Numbered from the stretch's first letter, positions 1-6,620 are shown. The stretch: DNA of 7,896 nucleotides from JBAXSK01 sp044358815 (GCA_044358815.1 JBIKNH010000203.1:1-7896), one strand, 5' to 3'. Program-made: numbers and translations. Notes: generated by a model from the sequence alone, not told the origin.

Positions 1-50
1 TACGGTATGGTTTTATTGGTTAAAATCCCCTGACAGAGACAAAATCAAGC

Positions 51-57
51 TAAGGAG
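51..57 (+). promoter_or_regulatory. Shine-Dalgarno of queC
   Basis: TAAGGAG ends five bases before the ATG at 63 and is a near-perfect match to the anti-Shine-Dalgarno. It fixes the queC start. It is the clearest ribosome binding site in the window; the - strand genes have weak or no such sites. Confidence 0.85.
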
Positions 58-62
58 AATTT

Positions 63-728
63 ATGAGCGACTCTTCTCAACCTAAGGCAGTGGTGTTACT
101 CTCTGGTGGGCTGGACTCCGCCACGGTAGCAGCAATGGCACAACAGGAAGGCTATGAAGTCATTGCCTTGTCTTTTCGCTATGGGCAAAGACATCAGCGA
201 GAATTACAAGCTGCTCAAAAAATTGTGCAATATTTGGGAATTGTCAGTCATTTTGTGGTTGATGTGCAGTTATCGTTGTGGGGTGGTTCGGCGCTGACTG
301 ATACCAATATTACAATGCCTAAAGATGGTGTGAATCCGGCGGTTATTCCTGTAACTTATGTACCAGGGCGAAATACGGTATTTATTGCGATTGCGCTGTC
401 TCTGGCGGAGGCTAAGGGGGCGGAGGCGGTCTATTTGGGAATTAATGCGGTGGACTATTCTGGTTATCCTGACTGTCGTCCGGAATATCTAGCGGCTTTT
501 CAGGATTTGGCGGATTTATCTTCTAAAGCGGCTCTGGAAGGTCATGGGGCAAAGCTTTGCGCTCCTTTGGTGCATTTATCGAAGGTACAAATTATCAAGA
601 AGGCTTTGGCGCTTGGAGTTCCTATTGCGGAAACTTGGTCTTGTTATGAGGGTGGGGAAGCACCTTGTGGGGTGTGTGATTCCTGTCGGATTCGTGATCA
701 GGCGTTACGAGAGGCGGGGGTAGGTTAA
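63..728 (+). CDS. queC: 7-cyano-7-deazaguanine synthase (QueC)
   Basis: QueC is a cytosolic enzyme that converts 7-carboxy-7-deazaguanine to preQ0, using ATP and ammonia, in the queuosine precursor pathway. The protein of 221 aa has the usual family length. It carries the PP-loop ATP pyrophosphatase signature SGGLDS at residues 14-19 and a YVPGRNT segment in the middle. Near the C-terminus four cysteines (C194, C202, C205, C208) are spaced as in the family's zinc site, in the context CYEGGEAPCGVCDSC. All hallmark residues are intact, so the gene should be functional. The ATG start is supported by a strong Shine-Dalgarno. No other queuosine gene is adjacent on the right; the left side is cut off by the window. 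A TAAAAT at 21-26 could be a -10 element, but no convincing -35 is visible. The gene converges with the restriction locus. Confidence 0.97.
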   Translation: MSDSSQPKAVVLLSGGLDSATVAAMAQQEGYEVIALSFRYGQRHQRELQAAQKIVQYLGIVSHFVVDVQLSLWGGSALTDTNITMPKDGVNPAVIPVTYVPGRNTVFIAIALSLAEAKGAEAVYLGINAVDYSGYPDCRPEYLAAFQDLADLSSKAALEGHGAKLCAPLVHLSKVQIIKKALALGVPIAETWSCYEGGEAPCGVCDSCRIRDQALREAGVG

Positions 729-833
729 AGGGGTATTTCTTAAGTGATTGCTGAAATATTTTTGGAGTGATCTACTGATGCAAAACTGTCTTTTGAGTCC
801 TATGAACTAACAAGTTGCTAGGCATATAATCCT

Positions 834-870
834 TGATTGTATTACATGCTTTGTTCGTAATCACAAATCA
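834..870. other. Imperfect inverted repeat between convergent genes
   Basis: TGATTGTATTAC (834-845) pairs with GTAATCACAAATCA (857-870) around an 11-base loop, with two single-base bulges. The right arm covers the TGA stop of the S-module gene on the - strand. The position between two convergent genes suits a bidirectional transcription end, but neither strand has a T-run after the stem, so a factor-independent terminator is only a weak possibility. The remainder of 729-867 holds no gene. Confidence 0.3.
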
Positions 871-1716
871 CTCAACGCCTAAAATCATTGCTTCAACTTC
901 TTGTTTTGCCTTCTCTAAGTCTGCTTCAGCTTCTTGTCGGAGTTGTTTAGCCCGATCGCGTATTGCATCGATATGTTCGACAATTTCAAGCTGTTTATCG
1001 AGTGGTGGAATAGGGATAAGTAGTTTTTGGATATCCTCAAGCTGCAATCGTGGAAGTGTGTTGCCAGACATCAAATATTTTGTTTGTGCAACGATAACTT
1101 TTGAGCGTAGAAAATCTGCAATAAATTGATTACATTCACCCTTGCTGTATAAAACATGAAACTCAGTGGAACATATACCTTCTCTATCTGCACAATAAAC
1201 TTTATTTAGGTACGGACGTAATTTAGGAAATAATATATCACCTTCGAGAAAAATCGATGCACTACTGATAGATTCTTTAATATCTGTAGACATTAATTCC
1301 CCAGTATTACTCATAATATTTTCCATTCCTATGTAGGTTACACCTTCATCAATCTCATTGACTTTCAGAGTCCTAAAAGTAACTACTTCGCGTAAATCTT
1401 TTACAGGAAAAATACTATTTTTAGTGCTTTTTATAGCTTCTAGTCGCTCTTTTTGATAATTGCCAGAATCAAGCCTCCCTCCTGAAATATCACTTAATTT
1501 GCGATAGAAAACTCGATTTTGAATAGTATTTTCTTCTGGTTCTACTAGATTAATGCCTAACTCGCCTAGAAGATAATCGTCTATGCTGTCAAGCGATCGC
1601 TGTGCCTCTAACTCTTTTTGTTTTTTTAAGGCATAGGTATTATTCATCTTTTGGATAATTCGGTTTTGTATATAAATAGGATGCTTGGGTATTACAAATC
1701 CATTAACTTGATGCAA
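868..1716 (-). CDS. Second half of specificity (S) module, separated by an in-frame TGA
   Basis: This 282-aa frame resembles the second half of a type I-style HsdS. Residues 13-54 are the central conserved segment (PIYIQNRIIQKMNNTYALKKQKELEAQ, then the end of the helix). Residues about 68-222 are a second target recognition domain, and 221-282 are the C-terminal conserved segment (IPIPPLDKQLEIVEHIDAI followed by a charged helix). Its translation continues without frame change from the 903-aa frame upstream: after the TGA at 1737-1735 the codons read ARDNID and then this protein. The nominal start is a TTG at 1716 with only a poor purine-rich stretch before it; the first ATG is at 1647 (259 aa). 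It is best read as the C-terminal part of one interrupted R-M-S polypeptide. It could alternatively be made as a separate half-S subunit by reinitiation or readthrough. It has no promoter of its own that I can see. Confidence 0.75.
   Translation of the reverse strand: MHQVNGFVIPKHPIYIQNRIIQKMNNTYALKKQKELEAQRSLDSIDDYLLGELGINLVEPEENTIQNRVFYRKLSDISGGRLDSGNYQKERLEAIKSTKNSIFPVKDLREVVTFRTLKVNEIDEGVTYIGMENIMSNTGELMSTDIKESISSASIFLEGDILFPKLRPYLNKVYCADREGICSTEFHVLYSKGECNQFIADFLRSKVIVAQTKYLMSGNTLPRLQLEDIQKLLIPIPPLDKQLEIVEHIDAIRDRAKQLRQEAEADLEKAKQEVEAMILGVE
1593..1600. repeat. HIP1 octamer
   Basis: Perfect GCGATCGC, the highly iterated palindrome of many cyanobacterial genomes, inside the S-module half. 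Confidence 0.85.
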
Positions 1717-1734
1717 ATCAATATTATCTCTTGC

Positions 1735-1737
1735 TCA
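1735..1737 (-). other. In-frame TGA splitting the R-M-S gene
   Basis: On the coding strand the codons read TCA GGA TGA GCA AGA GAT AAT, giving K-S-G-stop-A-R-D-N. The homologous structure continues in the same frame on both sides, so this is a nonsense codon and not a frameshift. TGA is also the terminal stop of the downstream half, so it is not a sense codon in this organism by default. An ATGA overlap here (ATG at 1738) opens only a four-codon frame, MSKR, which ends at TAA 1726-1724. Confidence 0.9.
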
Positions 1738-4446
1738 TCCTGATTTTAATTGGTTGATGTAAATTTGAAATGGTTTCGAGTTTAAAATAATAGCAAGCCA
1801 ATTAGGATGAAAATTATTGTTGATTCTTATTAAGCAGACTGCTTGATTTATGTTGGCTTCTTCATCAAGATCATATACACAGGCTCTTCCGATTGAAGCA
1901 CCAACAATGTTAAAGAGAACATCATTTTTCTGTAGTTGTGATCTTTTCATTCTAGTATGAACTAAATTCGATATTCGGTTATGCTTTGAGATATTCAGTT
2001 GATTTTCTAAAACATTTTCGCTTCTGACAAAAAGAATACCTTCATTCTCATAAAAATCTCCTTTCCATAGAGGTGTTTCTCCCTTAGTAACTTTACTTAC
2101 AATGCTTCTAAGTTTGACAAGACCATAAGAGTTATTTCTCAACCTATCTCGATTCTTTAGGAAAAAAGGTGAGTAAAATTCAGCGTTCCATACTTCTTCT
2201 AGCTCACTTCGTTGAACTAGAAAAACTTTGTTTTTATCAATATCAGAACCTAAAAAAAAACTATCCTTACTCGACTCGATCGCCTCAATAAACCGCTTAA
2301 GCTCTACACTAATAAAATCTAACTCATTATTATTAGTCGGCTTACCAGTTGCATCATAGCCAATATCCTCAGCGATCGCCATAAAGATCGGGTAATCATG
2401 AAGAGCTTTCTGCTTCTCCTCTGCATACTGTTCACTCAGAGACTCCTTTAACGCATCAATGCGATCGTTGTACTCAGCCGTAACTTCCTTTTTCCATTCC
2501 TTATAAGCTTCCGAATCCGTCAACGCTTTACCCACAAGATTTTGAGGATTTTCAAAACCGCGTAAATCCTTGAGATGACGCTTTTTATCATTCTCAATTT
2601 GTTCAAGTTGCTTCACATAGTCATTACTCTGCTTAATCCAATCTTGCAGACCAATTTTCGTATTTTGAATTTTTGTAGTTTCAGCTTGACTATATTTTTT
2701 CAAAAACAAAACCGAACTTTTCACCCCCGCACCCGTAGCCGAGAAAGCCGTTTGCGGCATCGAAACCACCGCCACAATTCGATATTTCTCCTCAATGCCA
2801 TCACGCACATACTGCAAACTAGAATTAGTCAAAATTCCATCAGGCACAACCATCGCCAAATAGCCACCATCCACCAAAAATCTATGGCACTGCTCAATAA
2901 ACAAAATTTCCGTATTTTGATTTTCCCTAACCGTAGCCTTACTTTTAGGATTTAGCCAATCTTCCGTTTTCATCGCAAAGCCGTATTGGTGCATATAGGC
3001 TTGCTCAGTTTGCTTAATCACCGAACCAAAAGGCGGATTAGTAATAATGAAATCAAAACGATTGTACTCAAAACCACTATTACCACTACGTTCAATCAAA
3101 TCCGCACTATCCCGCAACCCATCCGAAGCAATCACATTTGTATGCCCATCATCATGAATAATCATATTCATCTTCGCAACACGGGCAATCTGTTCATTAA
3201 TCTCAATTCCAAACAGCTTCCTAGCTGCGAATCGATGCCAATGATCTTTGTGACGTTTAGCATCATCTAAATCAGTTTCGTAATTAGGATAATATTCATC
3301 CGCCTGTCGCCTCACCTTATCCAGCGCGTGCAACAAAAAACCGCCACTACCGCAAGAAGTATCCAGAACTAAGGAATTATGATTAATTGGCAAAACATCC
3401 ACAATAAATTTAACAATCGGTCTGGGCGTAAAATACTGACCAAAATCACCCCGAAAGAAAGAACCCATAAAGGTTTCAAAAGCCCGACCTTTACTATCTA
3501 AATCAGTTTTACCCAGATTAATACTTTCCAGATAACCAACCACAGTCCGCAATTTCTCTGGACTCAAACGAATATCTTCCTTGAAAACTTCAGGAGCTTC
3601 TTTCCTACCTTCTTCATAAAGCGCCTTAATGCGATCGCTTAACTCATCATTTTCTTTTTCAGTTCTTTTCTTAGGATTTGGCTCTTCTTCCTCACTAATA
3701 CTAAAAAGCTGAAAGTCATAGGGTTGCCCCTTTTTGCGAGACTTTTTCTCATCCCAAATCTTACAAAAAATCAACTTATCCAATTCATCAAAAGCACTGG
3801 AAGGATTAAGCTCACCACCACCCCAAAGCGATTGATGCGCTTGCTTAAACCGTCTCGTTAACTCATCTTCACTAACAATCTCTAATTCAAATAACTTCTG
3901 TCCGTTAGACTTACCCCCACCCTTTGCATACTTATATCTTGCCAGCTTCTCAACACCATACTGAGGAATATCGGGAATCGCAACCCGTTCTTTTGGCTTT
4001 TCTATGGGAACTTGAAAATACTGATCCTTAATCCCCGAAGTTACCCAAACATATTTCGCACCTTCAGCCACAGCATAACTAAAAGCCTGTTCAACTGCCT
4101 GCGTAAACTCTAACTCTGAAACTTCCTGCTTCTTGCACTCAACAACGATATGAGGCGATAAACAAGCATCATCATTGTAAACAATAATATCCGCTTCTTT
4201 CACAGACGATCCCATCGTCACAGGCACAAATAACCGCAACCGTTTTGGATCATAGCCATAGGTCAAAATCAACTTTAAAAAAGTCTCTACCTGAACTTGC
4301 TCTTCAGGATTTGCAAAATTCCTTTTCTTTTTTTGATGAATGTAAGTGATGTACTTATTCTCATCATCAAATTTGATTAAATTTTGGGCTAATCCTTGAG
4401 ATATCAGAGACATTCGGGCTTTTTTAGATTGACGGTTATCACTCAC
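1735..4446 (-). CDS. Nuclease-methyltransferase-TRD1 fusion of a restriction-modification enzyme (AloI-like)
   Basis: The 903-aa product begins with an HsdR-N-type nuclease domain (about 45-170). It has PEEQVQVE at 47-54 and the catalytic set D86 (KEADIIVY), E103 and K105 (VVECKK). A helical HsdM-like region follows (215-330). The N6-adenine methyltransferase core has FTPRP at 339-343, the SAM motif LDTSCGSGGF at 361-370 and catalytic NPPF at 470-473. Residues 595-700 are charged and probably coiled coil. From about 740 it becomes an S-subunit TRD (VFLVQRSELEEVWNAEFYSP), which ends at residue 903. No helicase motor is present, so it is a type IIG/IIB-style enzyme and not type I. The start is a GTG at 4446, and an in-frame TAA two codons upstream rules out extension; ATG at 4413 (residue 12) is an alternative. 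All catalytic motifs are intact. The next gene upstream is the yqgF-like gene, 42 bp away. Confidence 0.88.
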   Translation of the reverse strand: MSDNRQSKKARMSLISQGLAQNLIKFDDENKYITYIHQKKKRNFANPEEQVQVETFLKLILTYGYDPKRLRLFVPVTMGSSVKEADIIVYNDDACLSPHIVVECKKQEVSELEFTQAVEQAFSYAVAEGAKYVWVTSGIKDQYFQVPIEKPKERVAIPDIPQYGVEKLARYKYAKGGGKSNGQKLFELEIVSEDELTRRFKQAHQSLWGGGELNPSSAFDELDKLIFCKIWDEKKSRKKGQPYDFQLFSISEEEEPNPKKRTEKENDELSDRIKALYEEGRKEAPEVFKEDIRLSPEKLRTVVGYLESINLGKTDLDSKGRAFETFMGSFFRGDFGQYFTPRPIVKFIVDVLPINHNSLVLDTSCGSGGFLLHALDKVRRQADEYYPNYETDLDDAKRHKDHWHRFAARKLFGIEINEQIARVAKMNMIIHDDGHTNVIASDGLRDSADLIERSGNSGFEYNRFDFIITNPPFGSVIKQTEQAYMHQYGFAMKTEDWLNPKSKATVRENQNTEILFIEQCHRFLVDGGYLAMVVPDGILTNSSLQYVRDGIEEKYRIVAVVSMPQTAFSATGAGVKSSVLFLKKYSQAETTKIQNTKIGLQDWIKQSNDYVKQLEQIENDKKRHLKDLRGFENPQNLVGKALTDSEAYKEWKKEVTAEYNDRIDALKESLSEQYAEEKQKALHDYPIFMAIAEDIGYDATGKPTNNNELDFISVELKRFIEAIESSKDSFFLGSDIDKNKVFLVQRSELEEVWNAEFYSPFFLKNRDRLRNNSYGLVKLRSIVSKVTKGETPLWKGDFYENEGILFVRSENVLENQLNISKHNRISNLVHTRMKRSQLQKNDVLFNIVGASIGRACVYDLDEEANINQAVCLIRINNNFHPNWLAIILNSKPFQIYINQLKSG
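2252..2260 (-). repeat. Nine-base T homopolymer at the methyltransferase/S junction
   Basis: The coding strand has T9 in codons 729-732 (AGT TTT TTT TTA). With eight T the frame reads AGT TTT TTT TAG and stops. With ten it reads TTT TTT TTT AGG TTC TGA and stops. Either change removes the entire specificity module while leaving nuclease and methyltransferase domains. It is the longest homopolymer I found in the window. Confidence 0.8.
2372..2379. repeat. HIP1 octamer
   Basis: Perfect GCGATCGC within the methyltransferase C-terminal region. A one-mismatch relative, GCGATCGT, lies at 2461-2468. Confidence 0.85.
3631..3638. repeat. HIP1 octamer
   Basis: Perfect GCGATCGC within the linker between the nuclease and methyltransferase domains. 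Confidence 0.85.
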
Positions 4447-4448
4447 AC

Positions 4449-4454
4449 ATTATA
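4449..4454 (-). promoter_or_regulatory. Possible -10 element abutting the restriction gene start
   Basis: The coding strand has a perfect TATAAT two bases before the GTG start. No matching -35 is visible 16-18 bp upstream. If it is real, transcription would begin at or just inside the GTG. The mRNA would then be nearly leaderless, or translation would begin at the ATG at 4413. AT-rich chance is a fair alternative. Confidence 0.25.
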
Positions 4455-4488
4455 AGCCATCAAAGCCAAACTTGATTACTTCTCAGAC

Positions 4489-4902
4489 CTACTCCCCTCC
4501 ATATTCCGCCAAATACCGTTCCAAAAGAATCAGCGCCACAATATCATCAATCGGTCGTGGTGGAGTCCGCATCCCCCTAGGAACCAAACGCTGACACCCC
4601 CGCGCCGGATATAAATCCCAATAACGTTGTCGTGCCTGTTGACTACTGGAACGCTCATCCACCGTAATAATATTCAAGTCAGTCATTCTATCGCTAATTC
4701 GTCGCCGCCATGACTTAGATAATGTCTGATTACCTAAAATCAGTTCCATAAATCCATAATCCACCCTTAACTGTTCCAAAACGGCTAGAGATGCATTCGC
4801 TTCCACTACTTCTTGAAACAGAACTCGGTAATTAGCAGGCAAAACCTCAATCAAGGCTATACCACACTTATCTTTACCTGGATCAAATCCAATTAAATAC
4901 AT
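4489..4902 (-). CDS. RuvC/YqgF-fold RNase H-like protein
   Basis: A 137-aa protein from the ATG at 4902; a GTG immediately before it (4905) would add one residue. It has the layout of the YqgF/RuvC RNase H-like fold. The first acidic strand is LIGFDPGKDKCGIAL (residue numbers from the GTG: D8). The second is ITVDERSSSQQAR (E84), which resembles the VDER-S segment of YqgF. The third is PIDDIVALILLERYL (D120/D121). All three metal-binding positions are therefore present. Canonical YqgF is involved in pre-16S rRNA processing and RuvC resolves Holliday junctions. This protein is a divergent member that cyanobacterial annotations tend to call resolvase or YqgF-like, and I cannot assign the substrate. 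A possible promoter lies about 20-50 bp upstream. It is followed 42 bp later by the restriction gene on the same strand, so read-through transcription is likely. Confidence 0.8.
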   Translation of the reverse strand: MYLIGFDPGKDKCGIALIEVLPANYRVLFQEVVEANASLAVLEQLRVDYGFMELILGNQTLSKSWRRRISDRMTDLNIITVDERSSSQQARQRYWDLYPARGCQRLVPRGMRTPPRPIDDIVALILLERYLAEYGGE

Positions 4903-4923
4903 CACGATTTACAGGGATTACGG

Positions 4924-4951
4924 CTTATATGATTCTGTAAAGACTTCTTAA
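4924..4951 (-). promoter_or_regulatory. Candidate promoter of the yqgF-like gene
   Basis: On the - strand TTAAGA (4951-4946) and TATAAG (4929-4924) are 16 bp apart and match the -35 and -10 consensus at 4/6 and 5/6 positions. The predicted start would leave a leader of about 15 bases before ATG 4902. This is consensus matching only. Confidence 0.35.
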
Positions 4952-4966
4952 TTAGCCTTCTTAATT
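4944..4966. repeat. Direct repeat CTTCTTAATT, 13-bp period
   Basis: CTTCTTAATT occurs at 4944-4953 and again at 4957-4966 between crtH and the yqgF-like gene. On the - strand it overlaps and lies just upstream of the candidate -35. It could be a binding-site pair or a chance product of AT-rich spacer DNA. Confidence 0.5.
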
Positions 4967-4988
4967 TAAGTAAGTTCTAGCCTAACTG

Positions 4989-6503
4989 CTAAACTAAACC
5001 CAAAGTTGATGCTACTAAATGGGCGCAGGCAAACCCCGAAAATGCCACAGCATTCAACCCCTGCCCAGGGAACGTACTATCTCCCACACAAAACAAATCC
5101 GGAATTGCCGTGCGATTAAAAGGCATTCCCAAAAGCCCCCAAGGTTTGCCCTGGGGAATTGGTCCATAAGTGCCATTATTACGCCCTAAGAAGCGGCGAT
5201 GGGTGCGCGGTGTGCCTACTTCCTGATAATCTAAAGCTTCATTTAGTTTAGGGAAAATCACACTCAATCGATCAATAAGTTGATTTGCTGCTGCTTCTTT
5301 TTTAATGGCGTAATCTTGAGGCGATAGATCTTCCCAATAACTCATCCAACTAGGGGTAAAAGTATGGACAATGTGATAACCTTCCGGAGCCAAACTCGGA
5401 TCGAGTAAAGTCGGAATAGAAACAAAAATTGTCCCCTGCTCCTGTTCCATTTTTGCCCAGTCTTCCAACAAAATATGGTGACAGGCACTATCCGCAGGAA
5501 TCGCATCCGCTGCCACACCCAAATGTAAACTCAGAAAACTTGGTGATTGCCGATAACGCCCCTGCCATGCCTTTTCGCTTTGGGGTAAGCCTTCCTCTTT
5601 CAGAAGTTGCCCGAACGTATCCCAACGAGTCGCATTCGTAACCACACGACGAGCAGATAAAGTCTCACCATTAGCCAGTTTCACGGCAATATGTCCCGTC
5701 GGTGACTTCGTTTTGGGAACAATCTGAGTAACCCGCGCTCCATAACGAATCTCTCCTCCAAATCGTTCCAAACCTGTAACTAATGCCTGAGCGATCTGAC
5801 CCACGCCACCTTTAGGATAATTAATTCCTCCATAATGGCGGTCACTGAAGACCATGCCAGCATTAATCATCGGCGTGGCATCAGCGGGAACCACCGACCA
5901 GCAATAACATTCCATATCAATGAATTTCAGCAGTTCTGGATCGCGAATGTACCGCCGCGCCACATCTCCAGCATTCTGGGGCAAATATTGCACCAATCCC
6001 AAACACGCCCCTGGATTCTGGAAAAAGACTCGCATTAAATAACGCCATTCTTCCAAAGAAAGCAATTCAATGGCATTCAGACAGTTAAATACTGCCCAAC
6101 AGGTATCATAAAATTGGCGAATCCCCTTCTTCTCATGGGGAAATCTGGCGGTCAACTCCGCTAGGAATTGCTCATAATCGCGGTGAACTTCTATATCAAG
6201 CTGATTAGGCAAATGATAATGAATCTGCACCGGATCAGGAATGGTTTCGAGTTTCATGTCCACAGCAGCAAGGGCACGGGTCAATAAATTGGTTGTGCCG
6301 CGCTCCCCAAACCCAAAAATCATCGACGCGCCCACATCAAAACGATAACCTTCCCGCTCGAAATACCCCGCACTGCCGCCTGGGATCAAGTACTTTTCGA
6401 GGACTAATACCTTTGCCCCTTTGGCTGCTAGTTGGGTTGCTGTCACTAAACCGCCCATACCGCCACCAATGACGATCACATCCGCATCTAGAACTGCCGC
6501 CAT
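4989..6503 (-). CDS. crtH: Carotenoid cis-trans isomerase (CrtH/CRTISO)
   Basis: This is a 504-aa FAD-dependent enzyme of the phytoene-desaturase-like family, the length expected for cyanobacterial CrtH. The N-terminal dinucleotide-binding motif is VIVIGGGMGGL (GGGMGG at 13-18), followed by the EKYLIPGGSAGYF segment (36-48) typical of the carotene isomerase/desaturase group. The C-terminal FAD motif is FCVGDSTFPGQGLNAVAFSG (GDSTFPGQG at 474-482). The internal YCWSVVPADATPMINAG and GGINYPKGGVGQIAQAL stretches favour CrtH over the CrtP/CrtQ desaturases. CrtH converts poly-cis lycopene to the all-trans form on the way to carotenes, at membranes. ATG 6503 is the start, with only a weak AGG about eight bases upstream. 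The upstream spacer has an unusual symmetric repeat array. A bacterial-type CrtI or retinol saturase-like member is less likely. Confidence 0.92.
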   Translation of the reverse strand: MAAVLDADVIVIGGGMGGLVTATQLAAKGAKVLVLEKYLIPGGSAGYFEREGYRFDVGASMIFGFGERGTTNLLTRALAAVDMKLETIPDPVQIHYHLPNQLDIEVHRDYEQFLAELTARFPHEKKGIRQFYDTCWAVFNCLNAIELLSLEEWRYLMRVFFQNPGACLGLVQYLPQNAGDVARRYIRDPELLKFIDMECYCWSVVPADATPMINAGMVFSDRHYGGINYPKGGVGQIAQALVTGLERFGGEIRYGARVTQIVPKTKSPTGHIAVKLANGETLSARRVVTNATRWDTFGQLLKEEGLPQSEKAWQGRYRQSPSFLSLHLGVAADAIPADSACHHILLEDWAKMEQEQGTIFVSIPTLLDPSLAPEGYHIVHTFTPSWMSYWEDLSPQDYAIKKEAAANQLIDRLSVIFPKLNEALDYQEVGTPRTHRRFLGRNNGTYGPIPQGKPWGLLGMPFNRTAIPDLFCVGDSTFPGQGLNAVAFSGFACAHLVASTLGLV

Positions 6504-6558
6504 ATTGATACCTGATAAACTGATGAATAAGATTGGGAAATCAGCAAATAAAATCTAC

Positions 6559-6603
6559 CTTTGAAGTCTTTACTTTGATTAATTTCAAAGATAGTGTTCA
6601 AAG
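6559..6603. promoter_or_regulatory. Nested symmetric CTTTGA/TCAAAG array upstream of crtH
   Basis: Two CTTTGA half-sites (6559-6564, 6573-6578) face two TCAAAG half-sites (6585-6590, 6598-6603). The inner pair is a perfect 6-bp inverted repeat around TTAATT. The outer pair shares almost the same centre (6581 against 6581.5). The array sits 56-100 bp upstream of the crtH ATG, where an operator would be expected. Function is inferred from position and symmetry only. Confidence 0.45.
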
Positions 6604-6620
6604 ATGCAGTCAACGGCTCG

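Larger units (their letters stand above)
868..4446 (-). pseudogene. Single-chain R-M-S restriction-modification gene interrupted by one TGA
   Basis: Taken together, the two frames form one continuous reading frame of about 1192 codons broken only by TGA at 1737-1735. The order is nuclease, methyltransferase, TRD1, central helix, TRD2, C-terminal helix. This is the arrangement known for AloI-like type IIB enzymes, which are single chains of similar size that methylate, and cut on both sides of, a bipartite target. The stop falls in the conserved SG-x-x-R loop after TRD1. The equivalent loop after TRD2 reads MSGNTLPRLQL, so a small residue is expected where the stop stands; TGA is one base from GGA (Gly) and from TCA (Ser). 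Calling it a pseudogene is inference: the truncated product could retain activity, or the stop could be a sequencing error or be read through. Confidence 0.6.

Noticed and set aside
1..62. preQ1 riboswitch upstream of queC
   Set aside because: No C-rich loop pseudoknot pattern is visible in the 62 bases available; only a Shine-Dalgarno and a possible -10 are seen. The upstream part is cut off, so this is not a full test.
834..870. Strong intrinsic terminator between queC and the S-module gene
   Set aside because: The stem is AT-rich with bulges and lacks a T-run on both strands; kept only as a low-confidence inverted repeat.
1717..1737. Frameshift as the cause of the split S module
   Set aside because: The distance from the TGA to the downstream codons is a whole number of codons, and the protein homology resumes in the same frame, so a nonsense codon explains it.
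1735..1737. Selenocysteine or reassigned TGA
   Set aside because: TGA is used as the terminal stop of the same locus (868-870). The hairpin downstream is too short and weak for a bacterial SECIS, and the expected residue in this loop is small or polar with no catalytic role.
2575..3270. Open frames on the + strand opposite the methyltransferase region (also 833-1129)
   Set aside because: They lie antisense to well-supported protein domains, have low-complexity compositions and no ribosome binding site; they are by-products of the real coding frame.
4327..4335. Programmed -1 frameshift at A AAA AAG (codons 38-40 of the restriction gene)
   Set aside because: The heptamer is in the correct frame, but it lies ahead of every functional domain in a lysine-rich stretch, and no strong downstream stem was found. 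Coincidence is more likely.
868..4446. A complete type I (HsdR/M/S) system
   Set aside because: There is no helicase/translocase motor; the nuclease domain is fused directly to the methyltransferase, which points to a type IIG/IIB-style enzyme.
5429..6038. Open frames on the + strand opposite crtH (and 6674-6895 opposite thrC)
   Set aside because: They are antisense to intact conserved enzymes with no recognisable protein features.
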